64,000 nucleotides of DNA from CAWJEL01 sp964647255 (GCA_964647255.1 CAZYGI010000013.1:1-64000); one strand, 5' to 3'. Shown: positions 54,290 through 63,411, counted from the stretch's first letter. Made by a program: numbers and translations. Notes: generated by a model not told the origin, from the letters alone.

Positions 54290-54704
54290 GCGCGACTGCG
54301 AGCAGCCGCGCAACCGGTCTCTGTGCCCGGTTTCAGCCTGTCAGACGGCGCCTGAAGTGCTATCGTTGGAGGCCGCGCGCGCTGCTCGTGAGCGTCCCAG
54401 ACGCAAAGGAGTCATAGACCGCCGGCAAAGCCGGCGGCTTGAGATTTGAGCCGCTCAAAGCGGCTAGCGGAGCGCCTGACGGCGCGTCTGAAGCACGTTT
54501 CGCCGTGCCAATTGACATGCGTCTGCCGTCCAGTTCGGGGAACACAACCAAACGATGCCTCTATGTGCGACATCGCGCTTGCAGCCCGATCTCGTGTACG
54601 CTAGACTGTCTTGGGAGTCGTGCAGAGCCACCTTGCGGGAATCTTGAGCGGTTCACGCTGGCGGATTCCACACGACTCCCGGAACTGTCAAACTCTACAA
54701 GTCT
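54290..54704. other. Gene-free region with three short hairpins
   Basis: I see no coding gene. Three back-to-back hairpins lie at 54419-54437 (CCGCCGGC/GCCGGCGG), 54449-54465 (AGCCGCT/AGCGGCT) and 54472-54485 (GCGCC/GGCGC). They look like a dispersed intergenic repeat. The core gcgcctgaagt also appears near 54346 and in the disordered gene. Confidence 0.5.
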
Positions 54705-54735
54705 CCCCGGCAGAGCCGGGGGTTTCCCTTTTCAA
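54705..54735 (+). terminator. Rho-independent terminator of the eCIS operon
   Basis: CCCCGGC and GCCGGGG form a 7-bp stem with loop AGA, followed by a T-rich tail, gtttcccttttc. It is the first good terminator after the eCIS genes. Confidence 0.7.
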
Positions 54736-54738
54736 TGA

Positions 54739-54905
54739 TCATGCCAGCAAAGGGTACTTCTGCCACACCGGCCGATCGGCCGCATCATAGTCCCATTGGG
54801 TGACGAACGTGCCGCCGCCCGTTCCGCTGACGACTTTGGTCGCTTGGGGTCACGCAGCCGCGCGTCGTAGGTCCAACTGGCTCTGCCGGAACTATCGCTC
54901 AGGCT
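54739..54905 (-). pseudogene. C-terminal relic of an RHS/YD-repeat protein
   Basis: Read on the minus strand: SLSDSSGRASWTYDARLR, then after a frameshift ATKVVSGTGGGTFVTQWDYD, AADRPVWQKYPLLA and a stop. These are standard YD-repeat motifs (DxxGxxxWTYDA, YDAADRP). The frameshift and the lack of any upstream part show that the gene is dead. It abuts the terminator of the eCIS cluster and the stop codon of the PLD gene. Confidence 0.75.
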
Positions 54906-54909
54906 GCGC

Positions 54910-54992
54910 TCACGGCGTCACATCCCAGTCGTACCAGAACACGTCCGCCAGGTAGCGATAAGCCGCATCCGAACCCACCAGCAGCGCCATCT
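54910..54992 (-). repeat. Right copy of the 83-bp direct repeat
   Basis: This copy is the functional 3' end of the PLD gene. It matches 27520-27602 at 81 of 83 positions, in direct orientation 27,390 bp apart. Confidence 0.85.
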
Positions 54993-56835
54993 CCCGGTTG
55001 AGCTTGGCCGAGACCTCCCCGCCGTTCAGGCTGCCGGCCACAACCCACCCCTGGCCGCCGATCTGCGCCAACACCAGCTTGTTGTGGATGCCGGCCCCGG
55101 TCGGGTTGCGCCGCCGCGCCTGCAAGTCCAGCCCTTCACTTTGGGCGATATAGCTCAAATACTCCACCGTGCGCAGGTTGCTGCGCGGGCTCTCCAGATC
55201 CTGGTTGTCGAAGAACGCGTCCAGCAGCACGCGCACGGTCGCGCCTCGCCGCGCGGCCGCGATGTAGGCCAGCAGCCGCGGGTTGGGATCGGCGGTCACA
55301 TTGCTGCTCTCCGCGCCAAAATACGTATTTTCATACAGCTGCTCCACCAGGATCGTGTCGCCCGCCCCGGCGCGGTTCACCAGCCCCAGCAGGCTGTCCT
55401 GGTCTCGCAGCGCCTGCTCCGGCGAGTGAATAAGCTGGAAGGTGAACGTCCCTTCGGCGAAGAGCGGCAGTGGCTTGCGGATCGGATAGAAGCTGCCGCC
55501 GGACTCGTACGACGGGATATAACCGCTTGGCGGCGCGCCCAGGGTCACGTCGCCGGCATCCCAAACCCAGATGTCCTGCTGGACACCCGGCGCGATGTCG
55601 GCGTCCATGATGGCGGTCAGCTCTGCCACCACCGACGGCGCATCGGTCGCCAGGTACACCCCGCGGCGGCCGAGCGTGCCGTCACTCTTGTCATCGTCGG
55701 GGAACGCCTCTGCATTCGGGTTCTCGCTGCCGATCAGCGCTGTGTCGCCGTCCAGCACCCAGAACTTGCCGTGCTGGTAGGTGTAGCGGTCATGGATGCC
55801 GGCCGCCGAATTCGAACGAAAGTAATACGCGCGGCCGCCGGCCTGGACGATCTGCTGCACGATCCACCGCTGCTGGTCGCTGATCCCGCCGGGCGGAGCG
55901 CCTTCCAAGATCATCTCGACCGCGACGCCCGCGCGCGCCCGTGCAACCAAGATCTCGCCCAACCGCGCGTTATCGAATGTATATCCCTCGAAGCGGATGC
56001 TGACGTGCGCCCCTTGGAGAAGCGCCTTGAGCGCCGCAAAGGAGTTGTCCGGCGCGAGGAAAACCTCCAGGGTCGCCGCCTCTGTGGCGACGTGCGGCAC
56101 AAAGAAGCGCTCCAGTTGCCAGCCGGGATATTGTGCCTTTCGGCCGTTGATGAGGTCGTCCGGATCCGAGGCCCAATCCGCTCGGGTGTCGGTGTCGGCA
56201 ACGGGCAGGCCGGTGCGCTGATCCAGCTTGCGGTACAGGATCTGACCTGCCTCGCCAAAGTTTACAGAGGGCTTGTACGGGGTGACTGCCGCGCCGCGCC
56301 AGCCAGCCGAAACGACGTCGCCGCCTTCGTAAACCAGGACATCGCTGTAGCTGCCGCTCGGACTGCCCAGCGTCACTCGTCCGCCGGTGTTGCCCAATGT
56401 GAACGCCGTGCCGGTCAAATCCGGCACCGCCGGATCGGTGTCGCCGCCGTACTCACACGCCGGCTTGAACCCGAAAGTTAGCGTGAAAGAAACCGCCTTG
56501 CGGGCGCACCACAACTTGGTTTGCGCGTCCAGGGCCATTCCGTTCGGAAATGCCACCGTGCGGCTGCCCACCGTCACCTTCCAGCCCGCCAAAGATGCCG
56601 CGGCCGAGAGTGGGTTGTAGACCTGAAACGCCTCGTCCGGCTCGCCGGACAGATACGTGTCATAGTACAACGCGGAGAGCAGCAGGGGCGGATCGCCGGT
56701 GCGAAAGCTACGTCCGATCAAGGGCAGGTAAACGCGACGGGGTGGGGGCGCTGCCGGCCCGCCGTAAGCAGGCACAGCCATAGCAAGCGCCACACTGGAG
56801 ATCAAGACCGCCAGGAGCAACGGGCGAGGTCGCAT
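54910..56835 (-). CDS. Secreted phospholipase D-fold protein with lamin-tail-like N-terminal domain
   Basis: The signal peptide (LLLAVLISSVALAMAVPAYG) is followed by APPPRRVYLPLIG, the YLPL tag. Next is a lamin-tail-like domain (about 50-170: DEAFQVYNPLSAAASLAGWK, then AFTLGNTGGRVTLGSPSGSY). Two PLD domains follow. The first has the full HKD form: HGKFWVLD with His355, then GSENPN. The second has IHNKLVLAQ with His584, where the Asp of HxKxxxxD is Gln, then GSLNGGE. Family members hydrolyse phosphodiesters (phospholipid or nucleic acid). The missing Asp in the second motif may lower activity. The gene lies eight bases after the ferredoxin gene on the same strand. Fragments of its 3' end occur at 1201, 27236 and 27520. 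Confidence 0.85.
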   Translation of the reverse strand: MRPRPLLLAVLISSVALAMAVPAYGGPAAPPPRRVYLPLIGRSFRTGDPPLLLSALYYDTYLSGEPDEAFQVYNPLSAAASLAGWKVTVGSRTVAFPNGMALDAQTKLWCARKAVSFTLTFGFKPACEYGGDTDPAVPDLTGTAFTLGNTGGRVTLGSPSGSYSDVLVYEGGDVVSAGWRGAAVTPYKPSVNFGEAGQILYRKLDQRTGLPVADTDTRADWASDPDDLINGRKAQYPGWQLERFFVPHVATEAATLEVFLAPDNSFAALKALLQGAHVSIRFEGYTFDNARLGEILVARARAGVAVEMILEGAPPGGISDQQRWIVQQIVQAGGRAYYFRSNSAAGIHDRYTYQHGKFWVLDGDTALIGSENPNAEAFPDDDKSDGTLGRRGVYLATDAPSVVAELTAIMDADIAPGVQQDIWVWDAGDVTLGAPPSGYIPSYESGGSFYPIRKPLPLFAEGTFTFQLIHSPEQALRDQDSLLGLVNRAGAGDTILVEQLYENTYFGAESSNVTADPNPRLLAYIAAARRGATVRVLLDAFFDNQDLESPRSNLRTVEYLSYIAQSEGLDLQARRRNPTGAGIHNKLVLAQIGGQGWVVAGSLNGGEVSAKLNREMALLVGSDAAYRYLADVFWYDWDVTP

Positions 56836-56843
56836 GATTAGCC

Positions 56844-57077
56844 TTAACTGCCATCAGAACCTATGCGGAGCAGGACGTCCATCGGTTCATCCCGCACCAC
56901 AGCGCCATGCGGACACGCTGAAACACACACCAGGCAGGCCCGGCAGCGCACATGCTGGATGATGGGCAGATCACCGCGCTCCGGCTGGACGATGGCGCGT
57001 GTGCGGCAGACAACCCGGACCTGACAGGTCGAGCACGTCCGGCATAGGGACCGATCCACGCGAGGAAGCGTTCGCAT
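56844..57077 (-). CDS. Small dicluster-type ferredoxin
   Basis: The 77-residue protein has two cysteine clusters: SLCRTCSTCQVRVVCRTRA (CxxCxxC...C, with five residues before the last Cys) and CRACLVCVSACPHGAV (typical CxxCxxCxxxCP). It should hold two 4Fe-4S clusters and carry electrons in the cytoplasm. The first cluster is slightly unusual. A GGAG site lies eight bases upstream of the ATG. It is upstream of the PLD gene and divergent from the fumarase genes. Confidence 0.8.
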   Translation of the reverse strand: MRTLPRVDRSLCRTCSTCQVRVVCRTRAIVQPERGDLPIIQHVRCRACLVCVSACPHGAVVRDEPMDVLLRIGSDGS

Positions 57078-57131
57078 CGCAAAAACTCCGCCCGGAGTAT
57101 AGCGCGGGATAGCATACGCGGCAAATCGTGA

Positions 57132-57160
57132 TTGACACCGCGCCCCTCAGGTGTTATAGT
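57132..57160 (+). promoter_or_regulatory. Sigma-70 promoter of the fumarase operon
   Basis: TTGACA (57132-57137) and TATAGT (57155-57160) with a 17-bp spacer, 64 bp before the alpha-subunit ATG. Confidence 0.75.
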
Positions 57161-57223
57161 GGCCTCGTCAGCACGCTGCCGGAACCCGGCACATTCTCAC
57201 CTTAATCCGCACGGGGGCCAGAT

Positions 57224-58093
57224 ATGGAAAACCTCGTCCCGCACTTTGTCGAGTTGATCCGCCGCGCATCCACTGATCTGCCCGCGGACATGGAATCTGC
57301 CCTGCGCCAGGCGCGGGAAAACGAAAATCCCGGCTCTGCGGCGCAAACCACGCTCGATGCCATCCTGGAGAACGTCCGCCTGTCGCGAGCGGGCTCCACC
57401 CCGATCTGCCAGGACACTGGCACGCCGATCTTCTATGTCTACTACCCGGCCGGCTGGTCAACCCTGGCGCTCAAGAAACAGATACGCGAGGCGGTCGCCG
57501 AGGCAACGGCAAAATCGTACCTGCGCCCCAACTCGGTGGATAGCCTCACCGGCAAAAACCCGGGCAACAACCTGGGCGACGACTTCCCTTCCTTCCACTT
57601 CGAGGAATGGGAGGAGGACACTCTCAAAGTAGATCTGATGTTGAAGGGCGGCGGCTGCGAAAACGTCGGTGCACAGTACAGCCTGCCCGACACGCGCCTC
57701 GACGCCAACCGGGACCTGGAAGGGGTGCGCCGCGCGGTGCTCGATGCGGTGCAGCAGGCCCAAGGGATGGGCTGCGCGCCTGCGGTGATCGGCGTGGCGG
57801 TGGGCGGCGACCGGGGCACCAGTTATATCAAGTCCAAGGAGCAGTTCTATCGCCCGCTGGACGATGAAAGCCCCGATCCACGGCTTGCAGCGCTGGAGAA
57901 GCGGCTGACACAGGAAGCAAACACCCTGGGCATCGGCCCGATGGGGTTTGGGGGCAAGACCACCGTGCTATCGGTCAAGATTGACTCGTTGGAGCGCCTG
58001 CCTGCCAGCTACTTCGTCACCGCGTCGTATATGTGTTGGGCGGACCGCCGGCGGACCATGATCTACCGAAACGGCGAAGTGACGATTCAATGA
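57224..58093 (+). CDS. Class I fumarate hydratase, alpha subunit (or tartrate dehydratase alpha)
   Basis: The 289-residue protein is the N-terminal half of the Fe-S hydro-lyase. The three 4Fe-4S ligands sit in PICQDTGTP, GGGCENVG and GMGCAPAVIG; GKNPGNNLGD and GVAVGGDRGTSY are conserved substrate-site loops. Class I fumarases interconvert fumarate and malate and are oxygen sensitive. Two-gene class I enzymes are common in anaerobes and Chloroflexota. The beta subunit follows 70 bp downstream. L(+)-tartrate dehydratase shares this fold; the sequence does not separate them. Confidence 0.92.
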   Translation: MENLVPHFVELIRRASTDLPADMESALRQARENENPGSAAQTTLDAILENVRLSRAGSTPICQDTGTPIFYVYYPAGWSTLALKKQIREAVAEATAKSYLRPNSVDSLTGKNPGNNLGDDFPSFHFEEWEEDTLKVDLMLKGGGCENVGAQYSLPDTRLDANRDLEGVRRAVLDAVQQAQGMGCAPAVIGVAVGGDRGTSYIKSKEQFYRPLDDESPDPRLAALEKRLTQEANTLGIGPMGFGGKTTVLSVKIDSLERLPASYFVTASYMCWADRRRTMIYRNGEVTIQ

Positions 58094-58163
58094 CGTGAAG
58101 CGTGGAGCGGACGTGTTCGCTCCACGCTCTCTGCTCCACATCTCGCGCCGAGGAGCTCTCCGT

Positions 58164-58781
58164 ATGGCTACTGTAGATTTGCGTATCCCGATCAGCGAAG
58201 AAAGCATTCGTGCACTGCACGTGGGCGATCAGGTGCGCCTGTACGGCGTCATCGTCACCGCGCGCGATGCTGCGCATAAATACATCAAAGACACCTTCTT
58301 CCACAGCGCCGTGCCCGAGGCCGAACGGCCGGTACACGACGAGCTGAAACGGCTATGGGCCGGCGGTGCGATGTACCACTGCGGTCCGGTGGTCAGCCGC
58401 GACGATGCGGGGCGCTGGCACTTCGTCTCCGCCGGACCGACCACCAGCATCCGGGAAGAACCCTATGAGGCGGATGTGATCGCCTATTTCGGCCTGCGCG
58501 CAATCATCGGCAAGGGCGGCATGGGACCAAAAACGTTAGCCGCATGCCAGAAATCAGGCGCGGTCTATCTGCACGCCATCGGCGGTGCGGCAACCCTGAT
58601 TGCCAGTTATGTCAAAGAAGTTGTGACCGTGTTCAAGAAGGATGAGTTGGGGGTGCCTGAGGCGTTCTGGGTAGTGCGCGTCGAAGGTTTTCCCGCTGTA
58701 GTCACCATGGATGCCCACGGCCAGAGCCTCCACGAGCAGATATACGAGGCATCAAAACAGAAGCTGGCCGAGCTGCTGTAG
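58164..58781 (+). CDS. Class I fumarate hydratase, beta subunit
   Basis: I chose the ATG at 58164 (MATVDLRIPISEESIRALHV) because it has a GAGGAG site eight bases upstream; the open frame begins earlier at 58095. The 205-residue chain has LHVGDQVRLYGVIVTARDAA, MYHCGPVV, GPTTSIREEP and IGKGGMGPKT, all family motifs. It pairs with the alpha subunit to complete the active site in the cytoplasm. A 16-bp-stem hairpin ends the operon. Confidence 0.92.
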   Translation: MATVDLRIPISEESIRALHVGDQVRLYGVIVTARDAAHKYIKDTFFHSAVPEAERPVHDELKRLWAGGAMYHCGPVVSRDDAGRWHFVSAGPTTSIREEPYEADVIAYFGLRAIIGKGGMGPKTLAACQKSGAVYLHAIGGAATLIASYVKEVVTVFKKDELGVPEAFWVVRVEGFPAVVTMDAHGQSLHEQIYEASKQKLAELL

Positions 58782-58788
58782 CAAGTAC

Positions 58789-58839
58789 GCGCCGAGGCGC
58801 AAAGCGCAGCTTATCGCTGGCAACTTTGCGCCTCGGCGC
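58789..58839. terminator. Bidirectional 16-bp-stem terminator between convergent genes
   Basis: GCGCCGAGGCGCAAAG and CTTTGCGCCTCGGCGC pair perfectly around a 19-base loop. It lies between the fumarase beta gene (plus) and the 65-residue gene (minus) and can serve both. Confidence 0.75.
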
Positions 58840-58868
58840 TAGGCTACCTGGTGAGCGCGTTTGACGCG

Positions 58869-59066
58869 CTAGACCATTCCGGGCAGCTTGTCCGGGTCGC
58901 CGCAGTGCCGGTGCTCGATCTCAGTAATCTTTCTACGCAACCGGCGCACGAAATCCAGGGCCGCTTCCGCGTCCTCATCCTGCACGATCATCTTTACTTC
59001 GACCACTTCTTCCGGCGAAAGCGGCACGCCGACCCCGAACGGCTTTGCTGAACTGTACTGGCTCAT
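58869..59066 (-). CDS. Small protein divergent from the CsoR/CstR-like regulator
   Basis: The 65-residue product (PLSPEEVVEVKMIVQDEDAE, ALDFVRRLRRKITEIE, HCGDPDKLPG) is charged and soluble and has one Cys-His pair. An excellent GGGAGGGAG site sits upstream of the ATG. I do not recognise a family. It faces the regulator across the operator at 59107-59124, so it is probably under the same repressor. Confidence 0.6.
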   Translation of the reverse strand: MSQYSSAKPFGVGVPLSPEEVVEVKMIVQDEDAEAALDFVRRLRRKITEIEHRHCGDPDKLPGMV

Positions 59067-59106
59067 GCTCCCTCCCGGATTTGACGCTCGATCCCGACAG
59101 CGATAT

Positions 59107-59124
59107 ACTATACCCCAGTATAGT
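59107..59124. promoter_or_regulatory. Operator-like inverted repeat of the CsoR/FrmR type
   Basis: ACTATAC-CCCA-GTATAGT: seven-base arms flank a C-rich centre, the layout of operators bound by CsoR/RcnR/FrmR-family tetramers. It lies in the gap between two divergent genes, 37 bp before the regulator ATG. The arms contain TATACT and TATAGT, which can be read as -10 boxes in both directions. Confidence 0.7.
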
Positions 59125-59160
59125 TATGCGTATGGCGGGTGTCAAATCGCCGGGGGGACT

Positions 59161-59430
59161 ATGGAACTGCAATCGCCTGAGGTCAAGTCGGACCTGGCGG
59201 CTCGGTTGAAACGGATCGAAGGCCAGGTGCGGGGCGTAGAAAAGATGGTTGAAGAGGAGCGCGAGTGCACCGACATCTTGCAGCAGATGACGGCGATCCG
59301 CTCCGCGATGCATCAGGCGAGCCTGGTGTTGGCCCGCTCGTACGCGGCGCGCTGCCTGGCTGAACCGACCCGGGGCAACCTGGACGACATGCTCGACCAA
59401 CTCATGGCGACGCTGCGCAAGTTGGAGTGA
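59161..59430 (+). CDS. CsoR/FrmR-family repressor with a CstR-like ligand set
   Basis: The start codon follows a GGGGGG site. The 89-residue protein shows the family pattern (DLAARLKRIEGQVRGVEKMV, ECTDILQQMTAIRSAMHQAS, ARCLAEPTRG). Ligand positions read Cys36, Tyr61, Cys65, where copper-sensing CsoR has Cys-His-Cys. A Cys pair without His is the feature of CstR-like persulfide sensors, so a sulfur or redox signal is more likely than copper. It probably represses itself and the divergent gene through the operator at 59107-59124. A small membrane peptide and a thioredoxin follow. Confidence 0.85.
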   Translation: MELQSPEVKSDLAARLKRIEGQVRGVEKMVEEERECTDILQQMTAIRSAMHQASLVLARSYAARCLAEPTRGNLDDMLDQLMATLRKLE

Positions 59431-59441
59431 GGAGGGCTGCA

Positions 59442-59516
59442 ATGACGGTAATGGACCTGCTGTTCGGTGCCTTGTTTGTATTCTTGCTGATCAACATGTT
59501 CCGCGGCGGCGGCTGA
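59442..59516 (+). CDS. 24-residue membrane peptide
   Basis: Reads MTVMDLLFGALFVFLLINMF plus RGGG and a stop. A GGAGG site lies six bases upstream. It has one hydrophobic helix and begins 11 bases after the regulator stop, ahead of the thioredoxin gene. Such small membrane proteins often tune a neighbour or a stress response. No family was recognised. Confidence 0.55.
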   Translation: MTVMDLLFGALFVFLLINMFRGGG

Positions 59517-59611
59517 GCATCATCAGGCGTATGCCGGCCCCGTGCGGGCAGCCCAAAGCCAGATGAACAGCACGCCAGACAATCAAGCGACTGAATGGAG
59601 AGTTGAGCATC

Positions 59612-60001
59612 ATGGATCTTCTGAAACGGATTATCGGCGCCAAGACCAACGATGTTGAGACGAGCGACGCGGTCGTCGTCGAGCCGCGCCATCTGACCGG
59701 CGAGGAGTTCGATCGGATCGTCGCCGGTTCGAACATCCCGGTGCTGGTGGACTTCTGGGCCGAGTGGTGTGGGCCGTGCCGTGCGATTGCACCGTCGGTC
59801 AGCAAGCTGGCCGAAGAATATGCGGGCCGGGCGTTGATCACCAAGCTGGACGCGGATGAATACCCCGACATCTTGCAGCGCTACGGCATCATGGGCATCC
59901 CGACCCTGATCTTCTTCAAGGATGGCCGAGAGCGGGACCGCCAGGTCGGCTTCACCAGCTACGGCGCCCTCAAGAGTAAACTGGACCCTCTGCTGGCCTG
60001 A
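59612..60001 (+). CDS. Thioredoxin with short N-terminal extension
   Basis: The ATG at 59612 gives MDLLKRIIGAKTND; a TTG 9 bp upstream is also open. The catalytic FWAEWCGPCRAIAP and the cis-proline segment IMGIPTLIFFKDG are intact. The first 20 residues are not part of the thioredoxin fold; whether they bind the membrane is unclear. The gene follows the CstR-like repressor and membrane peptide, consistent with a thiol or sulfur response. Confidence 0.9.
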   Translation: MDLLKRIIGAKTNDVETSDAVVVEPRHLTGEEFDRIVAGSNIPVLVDFWAEWCGPCRAIAPSVSKLAEEYAGRALITKLDADEYPDILQRYGIMGIPTLIFFKDGRERDRQVGFTSYGALKSKLDPLLA

Positions 60002-60079
60002 TCCCAAGAGCACCTGAGAGGCGTCTGAACCACCCGCCTCACCGACCTCAGCATCCCGATCGCCGCGCCTGGACAGGCC

Positions 60080-60115
60080 CCGCCCGATGGTATAATAGCT
60101 ATCGGGCGGTTTCTT
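60080..60115 (+). terminator. Terminator hairpin after thioredoxin with a -10 box in its loop
   Basis: CCGCCCGAT and ATCGGGCGG form a perfect 9-bp stem with a 12-base loop containing TATAAT (60091-60096), followed by TTTCTT. It is the 3' end of the thioredoxin transcript. The loop could also be the -10 of the downstream sigma-factor promoter. Confidence 0.55.
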
Positions 60116-60154
60116 GTAACGCCGCCATCATCCCGGCATCAAAAGGAGTGGCCT

Positions 60155-60781
60155 ACGGACGTTTCTCATCTCAGCGAAGCGGCGCTGGTCGAGGCCGCCG
60201 TTGCCGGACAACAGGAAGCCTTCGCCGAAATCGTCGAACGCTACTCCGGCACGATTTACAACCTGGCGTTGCGCCTGATGAACGACCGGCAGGAAGCCGA
60301 GGAAGTGCTGCAGGAGACCTTCATCAGCGCGTTCCGGGCCCTGGAGCGATTCGAGGGCCGCAGCCAATTGAGCACATGGCTTTATCGGATCGGCTACAAC
60401 GCGGCGCTCATGCGCCTGCGCAAACGCCGGCTGCCGACCCTGTCGCTGGATGAGCCGCGCGAGGGCGAGGAGGGCGAGTACACGCCGCGGCAGTTGGTGG
60501 ACTGGACGGCGGCGCCGGATCGGCTGCTGATGGGCCAGGAGCTGCGCCAGGTCCTGAATGCCGCATTGGCGACCCTGCCCGAATCGCTGCGCAGCGTGTT
60601 TGTGCTGCGCGATATCGAAGGTCTATCCACCACGGAAGCGGCGGCGGCGCTCGGTCTCACCGAAACCAACGCCAAGGTGCGCCTCCACCGCGCGCGACTG
60701 GCGCTGCGCGAGCGACTGACGGGCTATTTTGTCCAGACAACCGGCGACGCCGGACAACCTGGGCTTCGAGCAAAGGCTTAA
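60155..60781 (+). CDS. ECF-type RNA polymerase sigma factor, apparently started at ACG
   Basis: The conserved protein begins TDVSHLSEAALVEAAVAGQQ and continues QEAFAEIVERYSGTIYNLAL into the sigma-2 region (EAEEVLQETFISAFRALERF) and sigma-4 (ALATLPESLRSVFVLRDIEG, TNAKVRLHRARL). In-frame ATG, GTG and TTG are absent before the conserved part. An AAAAGGAG site ends six bases before ACG at 60155, so initiation at ACG, or an ATG altered to ACG by mutation or error, is likely. The next gene encodes a zinc-finger anti-sigma factor. Confidence 0.85.
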   Translation, partial: TDVSHLSEAALVEAAVAGQQEAFAEIVERYSGTIYNLALRLMNDRQEAEEVLQETFISAFRALERFEGRSQLSTWLYRIGYNAALMRLRKRRLPTLSLDEPREGEEGEYTPRQLVDWTAAPDRLLMGQELRQVLNAALATLPESLRSVFVLRDIEGLSTTEAAAALGLTETNAKVRLHRARLALRERLTGYFVQTTGDAGQPGLRAKA

Positions 60782-60791
60782 GGTGAACGAC

Positions 60792-61022
60792 ATGTTCTGC
60801 AAAGAAATGCTGGGGGAGCTATCAGATTATCTCGACGGCGAGCTGCAAGCGCAGCTCTGCGCCGAGATCGAACAGCATATGGTGGAGTGCGGCAATTGTC
60901 GCGTGGTGGTGGATACCTTACGCAAGACCGTGTCGCTCTACCACGAATATGGCCACGAGCCGGTGCCCACAGATGCCAAGGAGCGGCTGTATGCGGTGCT
61001 GAAGCTGGATACCGGCAGCTAG
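60792..61022 (+). CDS. Zinc-finger anti-sigma factor
   Basis: The ATG at 60792 is preceded by an AAGGTG site; a GTG at 60783 is also possible. The 76-residue protein has the ZAS signature HMVECGNC (His29, Cys33, Cys36) in a helical context (LGELSDYLDGELQAQLCAEI). It is soluble, with no transmembrane segment. It should bind and silence the ECF sigma factor encoded immediately upstream; redox or zinc loss would release it. Confidence 0.9.
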   Translation: MFCKEMLGELSDYLDGELQAQLCAEIEQHMVECGNCRVVVDTLRKTVSLYHEYGHEPVPTDAKERLYAVLKLDTGS

Positions 61023-61086
61023 ACACCGGAAGCCAGCAGGCTCCGCTCCCCGTTCGGATCCAGCAGCCAGCAGCCGGCTTCCGGAT

Positions 61087-61115
61087 TTGCCAAATCATGC
61101 CCGCCTGCGTATAAT
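61087..61115 (+). promoter_or_regulatory. Sigma-70 promoter of the tRNA-Val gene
   Basis: TTGCCA (61087-61092) and TATAAT (61110-61115), 17-bp spacer. The tRNA 5' end is 13 bp downstream. Confidence 0.8.
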
Positions 61116-61127
61116 CTCTTCAGTTCC

Positions 61128-61204
61128 GGGCGGTTAGCTCAGTTGGCTAGAGCGCAGCGTTGACATCGCTGAGGTCAGAGGTTCAAGCCCTCTACCGCCC
61201 ACCA
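61128..61204 (+). tRNA. tRNA-Val (anticodon GAC)
   Basis: The cloverleaf folds fully: acceptor GGGCGGT/ACCGCCC, D-arm GCTCAGTTGGCTAGAGC, anticodon stem CAGCG/CGCTG with loop TTGACAT, and T-arm AGAGG-TTCAAGC-CCTCT. The discriminator base is A and CCA is encoded. Confidence 0.95.
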
Positions 61205-61215
61205 GAATAGACTCA

Positions 61216-61460
61216 AAGCGTTGACCGGGACGAGTACGTGGCGCAGATGCGTCAGAGAGGGCGGGTCGTTGGCTGCAAGCCCGCTTCGCTGAAGTCCACC
61301 GAAAACCCCCCGGGAGCGGATGCCTGAAAGCGCAAGCGACTATGGCATCCCGGACGACCCCGTTATAAGTCACAAGAGAAGACGCATGGCTGTGCCCATA
61401 CGTCAACTTGGGTGGAACCGCGAGCTCCTCGCCCCAATGGCGATGGAGCTTTTTGTTTTC
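61216..61460 (+). promoter_or_regulatory. T-box riboswitch in the thrS leader (threonine)
   Basis: The conserved T-box sequence GGGTGGAACCGCG lies at 61410-61422. It overlaps a terminator hairpin at 61423-61460 (AGCTCC-TCGCC with GGCGA-T-GGAGCT, then a T run). The upstream stem I region contains GAAGTCCACCGAAAA, with ACC (61298-61300) as the likely Thr specifier codon. Uncharged tRNA-Thr would stabilise the antiterminator and switch on thrS. Confidence 0.85.
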
Positions 61461-61478
61461 TCAGAAAGGAGGCCTTTA

Positions 61479-63308
<1,830 letters not shown>

Positions 63309-63411
63309 GAAGACGACCGATAAACGATAGACGACGGACGATAACAGCGTCTATCGTCTATCGTCCACGGTCCACCGTCCGTTCATCGGCGGTCGGTCTT
63401 TTTGACACCCT
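63309..63411 (+). terminator. Imperfect long hairpin with T tail after thrS
   Basis: The segment holds repeats of the type cgtctatcgtctatcg facing cgatagacgacgg, plus an outer gaccgat/atcggcggtcggtc pairing, then TTTTT at 63399-63403. It should end most thrS transcripts before the infC promoter. Confidence 0.5.
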
